Shown: piece by piece, positions 1 to 10,166 of the stretch | Position numbering within the stretch: the first letter of the stretch is position 1 | Layout: each line of letters opens with the position of its first letter | Assembly (NCBI GenBank): GCA_001599595.1 | Contig: BCHH01000011.1 | Coordinates: 1,254,274-1,318,273 of the forward strand | DNA from: Beverwykella pulmonaria | Lineage: Eukaryota; Ascomycota; Dothideomycetes; Pleosporales; Melanommataceae | Direction: 5' to 3' | Length of the DNA: 64,000 bases | Position numbers and translations under genes: made by a program | Notes under the pieces: model-generated | Seen by the model: the letters and a program-made list of their open reading frames with translations, nothing else | Told to the model about the DNA's origin: nothing | Databases searched by the model: none

Positions 1-350
1 TTTGCCCATGCCACAACAAAGGAAATAGGTGTCAAATGCCGCTAGCCTTTTCAATCCAAACCTTAGTAAGTCAGGAGACTGATTCTTGTCGTGTGGTTTT
101 AACCTATGTCAGTGTCTTCCATCGACACATTCGATCTGGCAAGGCTCATATCATTCGGCCCAAAAGTTAACAAGTCATTTCAGAAGGTCAGTATCTCAAT
201 TTCTAAAAAGAAGGTAATTGCTAACGTCTTATTTCAGCGCAACCTCGCCAGTGCGGTACTGTACCTTGTTACAATAACAAGTGCCGAAATCTCCATATTT
301 TTTCTTGTTTCATCGGGTTTTTTACGTGTATACAGGGTGTTTTAGGGCCT

Positions 351-610
351 TTGATGGTTCATTTTCCTTGCAATTTTCCCTTGCTGAGCTGCCGCAACTC
401 TGGGTATCTTAATCTACGCTCAGGTCGACACATTTGCGTTTTCAAGCCAGCAAATGCCTTCAGTAGCTCCGCCTGCGCACCTGTCAATGCACTGTCCGAC
501 ATTATGGTCCTTATTCTTCCTATTCGCGGGCTACTGGAATTGCAGCTTCGTCGAGCCCAAAAGATTGGAATAATTGGCCTTTTCGCCATTGGTTTGTTGT
601 AAGTTGCCAA
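351..610 (+). pseudogene. Fragment of a fungal rhodopsin-domain membrane protein
   Basis: From about 480 to 602 the plus strand reads a hydrophobic segment containing VNALSDIMVLILPIRGL followed by QKIGIIGLFAIGLL and then a GT donor-like sequence. This matches the layout of two adjacent transmembrane helices in the fungal rhodopsin-domain family (Pth11-like integral membrane proteins), where a conserved N-x-x-x-D-x-x-I-L-x-L-P-I motif precedes a K-x-G helix. No start codon, no other helices and no continuation after 610 can be read, so I regard this as a relic. An intact member of the family lies at 21494-22759 and another broken one at 3340-3862. The family call is moderately supported; the left limit is uncertain. 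Nothing recognisable is seen in 1-350 or 611-1129. Confidence 0.4.
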
Positions 611-1129
611 TCATGATTTGGAAAGTTACACAGAGTTAAACCTGATTCCTCGTTGGTGCACGCATAAAGTTTAAAAACCTTGGAAACAAGGAAGCTACCC
701 AATCAAAATACGCGTTTCATTTTTCCACCCTTCCTCATGGTGCACTGACGGCCTACCAGAGACCCATGTTCTCAAACGCCACGCAAACATGGCAGCTGCT
801 AGGGAATACAACAGCGGTCGGGACTTCGTTCCCGTGACAAAGTACTTCCACCATTTCCCAACATAGCTCAATGGAAGGACATTACATCCTCATATCGACA
901 TCCTTGACTCCCCTTCACGGTATAGGAATTTCGATGCTTAGTGTTGCACCCAGGCTTAGGGTTTAGGTGTAAAATCCTACAGGAAGGTTTGCTAACACCT
1001 TGAGGACACTTTCCCCCTTTGCCACTGATTCGTCTAGAGGGAGAGCTTATCGCGACTGCAAACCATTTCCATAGGGCCATTTCTATCGTATGGTAATTTT
1101 ACACTCGTGCAAAATTGCTTTCTATCCGT

Positions 1130-1316
1130 GCTGTGCCACAAAAGAGCATAATGCAATATAACAAAGATACCTGCAAAAGAGCACGAGGCCGCGTAACGAC
1201 AACACCCGTGCCACGCCACAGGAGAGCGTAAGGCAATGTAACGATACCTGCACTATGCCACGAAGGAGCATGAAGCAATGTAACGACAATACCTGCGCTG
1301 TGCCAAATAAGAGCCT
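1130..1316. repeat. Degenerate minisatellite, about four units of ~45 bp
   Basis: The phrases TGTGCCACAAAAGAGCATAA, GCAATGTAACGA and ATACCTGC recur in order about four times with substitutions and small indels. Short open frames on the minus strand here (MSRLLFGTAQ... and overlapping ones) simply translate the repeat and are not genes. Confidence 0.65.
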
Positions 1317-1740
1317 ACTCATGCTTACTCAGAAGGTAGGAAGTGGATGACAGGGTTTAAGAGTGGGAGAAATTGATGGGCTGAGAACTTTCACGGGGGC
1401 CCTTTTCTGAAGAGTTCGAATGTATTAGCGGCGTCAGAGGTGGATGCGGCCATTTCGGCGGCTGGGCTGCATTTGGCGCAACAGTCGCGACACAACATAA
1501 ATTGCGCTGACTGCAGGACCGCCCTTGCCAGGCCGCTTGCGTCGTATCCCAATATCAAATGTTGAGGGAGGAATTCAAGTAAGGGTCTGCGTTTCTCGCT
1601 CGCCGGTCCGCGGTTTGTTACACAGGAACTGAAAATTGCTACGCCGCACGCTCCCCACCCCAACACTTTCAGTGTCCAGGCATTCCCCACTCTAGCAAGG
1701 TAAAAAGAACCCACCTCTTTCACCATCGCAAATACCGAAT

Positions 1741-2938
1741 ATGGAGTCCACGATGAGGAATCGAAAGGGAAATCGTGCCGATTCAACAGACTATCTGAAT
1801 CATTGGAAGAAAAGCTCAAGCTCCTAAGATGATCCCAACGACGCGGGAGGCCAGCGGAGACAGGACAACTACGAAAGGTTAGCAAACGAGTATGAATCTA
1901 CAATCAAGGACTCAATTTTTTCAAGCCTCTGGGCCTCTAACGTTGTGCAGCTTCTATGACAACTCAACTGACTTTTATCTAGAAGGATGGGGCCAGTCCT
2001 TCCATTTCTGCCGATACCCACGAGGTCGCGAGCCCATGCCACAGGCGATGGCACGTCACGAGCACTACATGGCATATCGCCTCAATCTCATTCCGGAAAT
2101 GAAAGTTCTCGACGTCGGCTGCGGTATTGGTGGGCCAGCAAAAGAAATCGCCACCTTTGTAGGATGTAAGGTTGTAGGACTGAATAATAATGACTATCAG
2201 ATTGAGAAGGAAAAAGAAATTGCGCAGAAAGAAGGAGTTGGAAACGATGTACTAGAACTAGTTAGGGGTGACTTCATGGTATGCGTGCAAACTATTCCCA
2301 GGCCTGACGAGAGGGAGAATTCACTAATTGTGCTCCAGAAAATGCCATTCCCAGACAAATTTTTTGACATCGTATACGTCATGGAGGTCACGGTTCACGC
2401 CCCATCCCTTGAATCTGCCTACACGGAAATATTTCGAGTGCTCAAGCCTGGAGGTCGTTTCGGCGTTTACGAGTGGGTGATGATGGCAGATACCTTTGAT
2501 CCCTCCCAGGCCCGGCACATCACTCTTCGCAGCGGTATAGAACGCGGAAACGGGATCGCTTGTATCCGAACATCTAAAGAGGCTAAGGATGCACTGTGTA
2601 AAGCTGGTTTTCTTACTGAAGCTGCTGAAGATCTTAGTGCCCATAACGACCCACTTCCGTGGTGGTACTTCTGTGCGGGTGATACGAAATATGCACAAGA
2701 CTGGAAGGACTGGGGAAGAGTTGCGAGGATGATGAGTGTTGGCAGAGTAATGTTAGATCTGGCCATACGAGGCTTGGAAATTGTGGGGGTGGCTAGGAAG
2801 GGAACTGCGAAAATGGCGAAAGAGATGATACGCGGCGGGGACTGTATTGGTGAGGCAGGTAGGAATAAATTGTTCAAGCCCATGTATTTCATGATTGGGT
2901 TGAAACCCAATGGCTCATGGCCAATCTCTGTGCGGTGA
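1741..2938 (+). pseudogene. Erg6-like sterol C-24 methyltransferase homologue with one in-frame stop
   Basis: SAM-dependent C-methyltransferase of the Erg6/SMT family. Three exons fit: 1741-1889, 1951-2278 and 2339-2938, with introns 1890-1950 and 2279-2338. The second intron is 60 nt and in frame, so an unspliced reading would add 20 false residues. The exons sum to 359 codons. Family marks are GWGQSFHFCRY, ARHEHYMAYRL, the SAM motif VLDVGCGIGGPAKEI, GLNNNDYQIE, VTVHAPSLE and FRVLKPGGRFGVYEW. The frame is open except for TAA at 1825-1827 (codon 29), within a stretch that otherwise resembles the family N-terminus. The next in-frame Met is past the conserved first aromatic motif. So this is a recent pseudogene, a sequencing error, or a gene using an unseen start. 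Erg6 methylates sterol side chains; a role in modifying the neighbouring polyketide is only inference. Confidence 0.75.
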
Positions 2939-3339
2939 TCGTAGGCCTGGCTACTGTACTAAGAATCAGTTCCAAGATCGTGGTGAAAAAAGCCTTTCTC
3001 GAGGACACAGTGTTTGTTGCGCCGGTGGTACGCGCACGTTTTCGTCCTTATGGATTGGCCAGAAAGTCTGACGTCCACATGCAGGGTCTCTACGCGGGTT
3101 TTCTCTACAAAATATTCAAGTTTGACAGCAAGGTGTACCTACCATGTTCACACATGGAATGTTTCGCTCCGCACAATAGAGGATCTGCTATATGTGTGTT
3201 GTCATGAGAGAATTATATAAAGCAATATTTCGCAACTTGTCTGACACTGCCCAGGGAACACACATTATGTCACTCCTCTAGAGCTTAACTATTATGCTAG
3301 TGAAAGCCGCTATCCTTCTTTCATGGATCCAATTGTTCG

Positions 3340-3862
3340 TTCCCCTTAGCCAGCGTAACACTTTCTACTAGATCGCAGGCCCTCATATGGGCCAATGTTC
3401 TTTTCTACGGAGTTGGAACCCTGACTGAGATCTTCCAATGCACACCCCGAGCGAAGATTTGGGAAACATCACGATTCACGCCAAGGTCTCAGGCTTCATC
3501 AATCTTCTTTCGGACGTAATTATCCTTCTGCTTCCTTAAAGGGTGATTTGGAAGTTGAATGTGACTTAAAAGCAGATAATTGGCATGAGCCTTCTGTTTG
3601 TGGTTGGTATCTTGTAAGTAATTGCTCAGAAACAGAGTTGCAAGGATAGGCTAACAATACTTAGTGCCACCGCTGCCGCTACGGTTCGTATCTGCTATTT
3701 TTCCCAGACCTACAATTTAAACGGCTTTGTGTACTACGGCTCCGACGTTGTTCTATGGATGGCCGCCAAGATAGCTGCGGGATTGTTGGTGATGAGATTC
3801 CCTTCGCTACCCAAAGTGTTCAAATCAATGCCAGGGTCGGAGCCGCTCGTCTCGTTTTTCTG
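3340..3862 (+). pseudogene. Broken fungal rhodopsin-domain (Pth11-like) membrane protein
   Basis: Segments of one membrane protein can be read in order: IWANVLFYGVGTLTEIFQC, then after a frame change VSGFINLLSDVIILLLP, a stop, VIWKLNV, a second stop, and IIGMSLLFVVGIL followed by a GTAAGT donor. After an intron ending near 3662 comes TVRICYFSQTYNLNGFVYYG and a final helix ending at a TGA at 3860-3862. Helix order and motifs are those of the fungal rhodopsin-domain family. Both stops are TAA codons. The 5' half of the gene is missing. 2939-3339 and 3863-4221 hold nothing I recognise. Confidence 0.65.
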
Positions 3863-4221
3863 ATCCCTATCCTCCCGCAGCCAACAAAATGGTGACGTTG
3901 ATAGCAACTCTTAAAAGGTCTTGCCATCGTGGCGCGAGCCGCCTCCTAAGAAAGAACGACCGGACCCATGGCGATTAGTGTGAGCATGGACAACATGGAT
4001 CATGACTTGGAGTTTCTCACAGCTCCAAGCATGGAGGAGAAAGCAATTATGGGACAGAGCGATACTTCCTTGAGCAAGTTAGCATCGAGCAGGGTGGAGG
4101 TTGTTTAACCATGTCATGAAGTGTGACTGGGTTAAACGAGTATAAATAGGTTAGATAGAATGACGTTCCCGCATTTGAAGAAAATGAAACTCCATAAGAT
4201 TGGAAAGCAACCTCTGTTAGT

Positions 4222-5272
4222 CTACAATTGACGATAGACCTCGCCCTCAGCATCCTTGATATGAGTCCGTCTAACGATAGGCCAGATCAAACAAGCCAAC
4301 ATTGCTAGAATAGTGTCCCAGATCCCCCAGCCCCTCTTGGGACTGGAAGCGAGGCCGAGACCCCAGCAGAACTGGATTTCGAACCTGCTGTCCATCACCG
4401 CAAATTCACCTTTGTTGATATTTGCCACAATCTCCGGGGCAATCTTTGCAGCATAGGGGAACTTTCCAGTCTTCTCAAGCGTGGCTAGGTCGCCTTCGGT
4501 GCCCTCGATCTTCTTGGTCAAGAGCGGTTTGTGCTTTTGCTCCTCTATAAAAGTCGGAGTGATAAAGTTGTGAGCGAAGACGCACTGCACCATATATCTA
4601 GACTTGGGGTTGTTGTATCGTATAACCTCGAGTCTCATGGTATCAGCTAAAGCGCGTTGAGCGCATTTTGCCGCTGTCATGAAAGTCAGATAAAGCCTTT
4701 TTGTTTGTATGCGAAGGACTTACCATTATATGGAAGATAGCCAGGGGAAGGTGCCAGTGATGCGGAACTGTTGACATAGATGATCTTTCTAAGTTTTGGT
4801 GTGGCAGGAGTCTGCCCCGAGCTCCGATCATCTTCAACCCAAGCTTTTAGTAGAGCTTGTGAGGGATACAGGCTGGAGTAGAAGTTGTTGTTCATGCAGG
4901 TCACAAACTGTTCAGGTTCCAAGTCGACCAGAAAACCAAGTTCATGTGCGGTTCCGCCAGCTACGCAATATAGCACGTCTGGAAGGGAAGGCTGCGACAA
5001 TATCACCCTCTGTACCTGCAATGAAATAAGTAAGAGTTGAGAGAAAGATAGGCTGCACCCACCGTGAGAACGTCTGACATGTCCGCAGCAACAGTGGTAA
5101 CTGTTTGAGCATCGGACTTTCTACTCCGCAAAATCTCCTCCTTTGCCTCATCCAGCAATGTTTGTTTGCGAGCTACAATAGTCACATTGGCACCTTGCAA
5201 GGCAAGCACCTTTGACATCTCCTTCCCCAATCCCGCAGAGCCCCCAATGACTAACACATTCTGTCTGCTCAT
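4222..5272 (-). CDS. 3-ketosphinganine reductase-type SDR (KDSR/Tsc10/FUM13-like)
   Basis: Short-chain dehydrogenase expected to reduce a 3-keto-sphingoid-type product with NADPH. Three exons (5272-5063, 5015-4724, 4673-4222) with introns of 47 and 50 nt give 317 residues, normal for the family. The start is the Met of MSRQNVLVIGGSAGLG. An upstream in-frame Met would add a tail not usual in this family. Visible marks are the Rossmann motif GGSAGLGKEM, ANVTIVARK for the cofactor ribose region, AADMSDV, and the catalytic Ser in VNSSASL with Y-N-A-A-K spanning the second intron. A hydrophobic C-terminal segment (ILAMLACLIWPIV) suggests an ER membrane anchor, as in Tsc10. The gene is undamaged although its neighbour, the alpha-oxoamine synthase whose product it would reduce, is broken. 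It may be a cluster enzyme like FUM13 or a housekeeping-type paralogue; the context favours the first. Confidence 0.85.
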
Positions 5273-5815
5273 TGTGTCCTGTTGTGAGAAAGTGGTGTTT
5301 GAGTGTTCGCGAAAGCGTTGTAGTGTCAATGGTATAATCTCAAGACAACACTCCCGCACGAGCGACACTGCGTCGGTTGTGTTCATACCCTGGCTCATAG
5401 CATGCTTAGCGGACAATACCAACAGTCCGACTCTTCGCCCCATCCGTTAATGAAACATGCGCATGAGGTCCTTGTGGGCTAGAGAAACCTGCAGGGATGT
5501 TCAGCCAAAAATGCACGCACACTTGCTCGCGATTACCAGGAAGTTCCGACGATCACGTGCTATCGTTATTCATCACTGCTTGGGCTTTCAGGTTCTTGGA
5601 ATTTCCGTCTCTCATTTGCAAAAATGCGAAGACTGCTATTGTGGCTTAGAGTAATTGTTGAACTTTCAAATAGGGTCAGGGGTACAACAAGACGTTTTCT
5701 ACGGGCGATCATATCCTGAGAGGTTCTCCGTCGCCATCCAGGCATACAATATGCTTCACGCTTTGTGGCACCTCATCCTTCCAATCTAGACCCTCTTAAA
5801 TCGCCAAAATGTCCT

Positions 5816-7078
5816 TCACAAAATCAAACAGACTTCGGACCAGGCGGTCTGGAAGGGTCGCGCAGCCCAATCGCTACTCAGTGGAATGCGCAATATGTCG
5901 AGATCCTGTGCAGTATTCCAGAGAGGATGCGCAGTGACTGACGTGAAGAATGATCTTACAAGACGTTGGATTTGTGACCTCGCCTGTACTACAATCAGCA
6001 TACAAAGTAAAAGCACTTCTTAGGTTGAAGACATACTTGATCCATTTCCTTTGTCGTCAAGATGTTGTATCCGGCTCGAATGGCTGCTACTGATGGAAAA
6101 GACGGCGTAGTTGAAAAGATCACAGATCTCGCAAAGTTGACAAGACCCGCACGCACGGCGTCACACGTAAATATGATGGCTGCCGTCTATATCATCAGCA
6201 GCTAGAACAGACAGATTTTGCGCAGTACATACCTCCGCTAGCGCATACTGCCTTCCCGAAGGTATACAATATTACTGCGACATGCTTCTCCAGACCAAGT
6301 TCTGATACAAGGCCTCTCCCTTTATCACCGATGATTCCAGTGCTGTGTGCCTCGTCCACGACAAATTGTACAATACCACTTTCCTCGCCGAATACCGCAT
6401 ATGCTGCGTCTATAAGATCTTGGGGTGGGCATATGTCACCCTCCATACTATATACAGACTCAACAGCGACGAGCACGCATCACTTTTTCGTCTGACTTAT
6501 GCCTGCGAATATAAGATAGAAAGCAGAAGGCTCTTAAAGGAATCCACGTCATTATGCGCAAGCTCCTTACAGTCCATAACGAGGCTGTGCCTGATACCCT
6601 CATGAGTGCTAACATGAACAAGCGCATCATACACAATGACGTCTCCTAGACGCAGGATTGCACTCTAAATCGCGAGATTTCCGTCGTATCCAGAATTGAG
6701 CAGCAACCCTGTTTCCGCGCCATGATAGCGAGCTATAAGGTCTTCTGTCTCATGCAAATATGGATAACTTCCGTCTAGTAGTCAAGATGCTCCTGAGCCT
6801 GGTGAGAAGTCTCGATGCCTGGCTAGCTCCTTGAAGAATTCTTCCCGAAGTCGACCTGAGGAGCCTAACGAAAGAATGTCATTCGAGCAGAAGTCCACGT
6901 TATCGCTAATTTTCCAGGTGTTGGGCACAGTAAGGGCTGAACTTTGATTGGAACGTCGCTTATCTAAGGCGTCCTTGAGGTTCCGTATGAATTTATCTGG
7001 CTCTTTGCGTGTTCGTTGATCGAGTTTCTGGTATCAAATTCTTGAAACGAGGTTCCTCTCAATAGGAGTTCTATTCAT
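5816..7078 (-). pseudogene. Broken alpha-oxoamine synthase (FUM8/serine-palmitoyltransferase/BioF family)
   Basis: PLP-dependent enzyme that would condense an amino acid with an acyl thioester. Readable pieces in order on the minus strand: SDNVDFCSNDILSLGSSGRL, LDGSYPYLHETEDLIARYHG, VIVYDALVHVSTHEGIRHSL, VAVESVYSMEGDICPP, VVDEAHSTGIIGDKGRG, the PLP-lysine region YTFGKAVCASGG, then after an intron SVIFSTTPSFPSVAAIRAGY and a decayed end. These are the ordered motifs of the family. The frame is cut by stops at 7034-7036 (TGA), 6782-6784 (TGA) and 6665-6667 (TAG). A frame break follows near 6480-6510, with a further TGA at 6480-6482 if that part is exon. The stops are compatible with C-to-T/G-to-A transitions. 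5273-5815 holds nothing recognisable. Family call firm; loss of function very likely. Confidence 0.85.
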
Positions 7079-7647
7079 AATGGCGGACCCAGAACATGAA
7101 CGGAGTTGACATTCAGCAAATTGTCAGTAGCTTGGATAAGGGGTTTCAATCATACAATTCTGTAAAAATTTCGGTGCTACGAAGCTAGACAATGTCGATG
7201 CGAGTACCTTGGTTTGCGAAAACCTTCTTTGTCCTTCGAAAAGAGACGAGACACCTACAGGGCGCACCCCGGTTCACCCTGGTCAAGTTTACATGACGCT
7301 ACGGTAGGCTTTTAGAGGTACAGCCTAAAAGCGACATCCTTCAAGGATGGCTGCAGCTCTATATTGATTGCCAACAACGATATTGAGGAGGCAGGCTGTC
7401 GCGCGGCGCAGTAAGGAGAGAAAGCTGGCCCCCACTGATTATTGCCTTTTGATTGAACACCTGCATGAGTGCAGACGAAGGCTGCAGAATGTCAATCTTC
7501 ATATCGCATGGAGCCCGTTCTTGGGATCCGACAAAGAAATCGTCGGTCAGACCAGACACCGATTGATCTTAAACATATATTCACGCGATGTAGCCGCTAA
7601 CGCGAGAAGGAGGACAGCTCTGTTACCTAGCGATATCAGCCCATGTC

Positions 7648-7870
7648 TCAGACGCCTTCGGCTGCTCGATTTGCCTTCTTCTCAACCACAAGTGCACCCT
7701 GGCTACCTATGAACCATTCAACGGCTCTCTTGGTTCCTTCCGCAGTCGCCAAGCGGGGCCGATACCCTAGTTGGATCTTGATCTTGTTGATCTTAAACGT
7801 CTAGTCGTGCTAGCAATGTGACTTTGTTCTGGATGTGCGCCTCATCAGGGAGATCGTGGGCCAGATGCCA
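7648..7870 (-). pseudogene. C-terminal remnant of a 3beta-HSD/NAD-epimerase-like dehydrogenase
   Basis: Minus-strand reading gives INKIKIQLGYRPRLATAEG followed by KRAVEWF, and a stop at 7648-7650. The pattern K-A-x-x-x-L-G-Y-x-P-R-x-x-x-x-E-G-x-x-R-x-V-E-W-F is the usual end of the 3beta-hydroxysteroid dehydrogenase/NSDHL family of extended SDRs. Two TAG codons lie just upstream in the same frame, and the Rossmann N-terminus was not found in the kilobase upstream, so I treat it as a relic. 7079-7647 holds no recognisable gene; one 66-residue minus-strand frame (7359-7559, MSGLTDDFFVGSQ...) has no family I can name. Confidence 0.45.
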
Positions 7871-8829
7871 GCCAAGGAAATCTACGCCGCAAACCATCAA
7901 AACAGGCGAATTGAGAAGCGTGACCGCCACGGTGGGGCTCGAAATATGCAGGTGACAGGGTGGGAGAATCGAGAATCAGTGAGATCAGGAGGATGCTTTC
8001 CGTGGCCACTAGACAGGATTCGCGAGTTGATGTGGATCTTTCTGCAGTGCGCTGCAGTTTCCTGATGTTCCACGGTACGAACCGTCTGCTACGCCGCTGA
8101 CTTGCATGAGCCTTGCAGGCGGTCCCTGCTTTTGCAATTTAGCCACTGCTGGGGCTGGAAGTGAGGCGGTAAGGTGAAGAAAAATTGCTTCCTTGAAGCT
8201 TTCCAGCCAGGGATAGGAAGCTGGTCCTTGTAGTCGAATTCCTGTATGCGACACGCTGGCGCTATAGTTCTTGCAGACCTTGGAGGAGTCAATTCGTTGG
8301 AAATTAATTACGGCGCAGCTCAGGGCACATGGCCGCATATGGGAGAACGGCGACGTACAGTCAGAGACAGCGCGCACAACAAGGAATATCCTTCCTTGGC
8401 CATAGAAACCGCCCAAAGGAGGATAGGGTGAATAATTGGGCGATAGTGACGCTCTGGTACTCTTGGATGTCGAAGAGCTCCATGTTTTTGAATCAACGAG
8501 TCGTCACCTCGCAAGAATGTCATCGCGCTGATAAGCGCGATCGAGACTGTGCCCCAGCCCATACGTGACCCGCACACAAGCTTTCAGGTTCGAAATCTAC
8601 AGCCAGCGCACAAAATTTGATACTCCTCTCAACTGAGTCACGTCAGCTTCAACGTTTTGATATACAACACTTCATTGTCGATCGTCAAAATGCAGGTTTA
8701 TGGACGTCCCAGTCCTCCAACACTTCAGCCCTGAAAAGTAGATTATGGTACTTACAGATGCTTTGGATTTTGCAATGGCGGCTATAATCCTCCAACCGCA
8801 ATCGTCAGATATTGCCTCTGAACCACACT
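7871..8829. other. Stretch without a recognisable gene
   Basis: Several open frames of 60-135 codons occur on both strands (longest 8009-8416 minus), but none shows a domain I know, and they overlap one another. Minus-strand pieces may belong to the decayed dehydrogenase whose end is at 7648-7870. This cannot be settled by eye. Confidence 0.4.
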
Positions 8830-9085
8830 GGAAGCCAGTTACATTTTAGAGCTGGAAGTTTGGTGGACCAGAGGTACAGCGGAATACCTATAAGAAGGAG
8901 CTCTGCACTATTGTGGAGAGCTTCAAGCATTAGAGACACTACCTCAAACACGCGTCCACAACGACGCGCGTAGTTACAGACTACAATAACTCAAGTAGTT
9001 TATAACAACAAAGGAACTCTCGGAACTTGCTTAATTTAACTTCAAGATAGACTACAAACTAGGAGAAAGCAATCACGTGGATGGT
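8830..9085 (+). mobile_element. Ty3/gypsy pol relic (reverse transcriptase end and RNase H)
   Basis: Plus-strand reading gives KFGGPE, then YKKELCTIVESFKH-stop-RHYLKH, and after frame changes FITTKELSELA-stop-FNFKIDYKLGES. This order matches the gypsy-type segment with Y-x-K-E-L-x-A-I-V-x-x-F-x-x-W-R-x-Y-L and the later F-x-F-x-I-x-Y-x-x-G motif. A TAG sits at the usual Trp position and a TAA lies where a coding triplet is expected, which is the TGG-to-TAG and CAA-to-TAA pattern made by RIP. The element is far from intact. 9086-9332 is AT-rich with no clear feature. Confidence 0.6.
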
Positions 9086-9332
9086 CCGTCATGACGCTCT
9101 AATTTAATTATGCTAAAGGCTTTAAAGCAGGGGAAATTAGAGCCATACATGGTGCGATGCTCCCCACGCTACAAAACAAACTCTAAGTCTAGTCACTCAG
9201 AGTAACTAGGGCTACTGCACCCACGCCTAATCTAGCTCTGAGCAGGATATAATCCAAGCCTTATTAGGAGAGACTAAAGGCCGCTTATAGGAATGACTTG
9301 AACCTTTTAGATCTAGATATTCCTAACGTATT

Positions 9333-9486
9333 TGTAAGCCCAGGACACCATAATGTCACGTGGATATGCCACTGACTAGTCAGTCCGTCATATATATCAG
9401 AGCTGTAAATACATCACATACAATACACATCTTGACACCTTTCCTCCACGCCTCAGCTTACAGTATTATCAGAAAACTGTAATACA
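9333..9486 (+). mobile_element. Possible LTR remnant followed by a short gag-like start
   Basis: A TG...CA-bounded stretch begins TGTAAGCCCAGGACACC, contains TATATATCAGAGC as a TATA-like box, and ends near GTAATACA. It is followed by a C-run and, at about 9526, ATGGCAACAATCAATCCG, which looks like a gag start but reaches a stop soon. No second copy was found in the window, so the LTR call is weak. 9487-10166 is otherwise AT-rich without a gene. Confidence 0.3.
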
Positions 9487-10166
9487 TTATAATTAGTTAG
9501 TACTCCCCCCCCTGATTTACCAGAGATGGCAACAATCAATCCGAATCCAAGTAGTTGATTGATCAATTTATTATGTAACAATTCAATCAATTCAAGCTGT
9601 TTGTATAGATTTTTGCAATCAAATCAGTTACTGCCCCAAATATTGATTGGATAATTGATCCAATTGATACCTGTTTATAAGGCCATAAGTTTATATGTAA
9701 GAGTAAGCTCCTAGGCAGTTTTCGGTCAGAATTACGATCTTCCGGAAATGCTCGGACCATACGATTTTGCTCTACACCAGCACATTGTAAGGATGCTTGC
9801 CCCGCGCTCTTTATGCTGTACCCTAAGAAGTTATCACGGTATGGATAGATGGTCACCTTGATGGATGATATAGCACTATGCCTACCTTAGTTAGCACTGT
9901 AGGTCAGGCACCTCCTTATGAGGGCTCTTACGCCTGGTTTCATACAATCAACTCAGCTTCACACTCATAGTCAATCCAACCACGCGATAGAAGTAATAAG
10001 GGCACACGTGGGTGTCCTTTTCTCTTAAGTTTGCTAAGCCAGTACGAAACAACCGTTACAAAAAAACTCAGGAAAACGATGTCTTATTTCGATTTGTAAA
10101 TATGCAGCATCAGCTTAGTGAACTTGAAAAGAATCTCTTAAAATTTTTAAAAAGAGAAAGGAATAT

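Noticed and set aside
1122..1322. 66-codon minus-strand frame with repeated residues
   Set aside because: It is a translation of the minisatellite at 1130-1316.
2279..2338. A 20-residue insertion in the methyltransferase
   Set aside because: It has a GTATGC donor, a CTAAT branch site and a CAG acceptor. Its removal joins GDFM to KMPFPD as in the family, so it is an in-frame intron.
8009..8416. 135-codon minus-strand frame as a gene
   Set aside because: No recognisable domain, overlapping frames on both strands, and it lies in a stretch full of decayed sequence.
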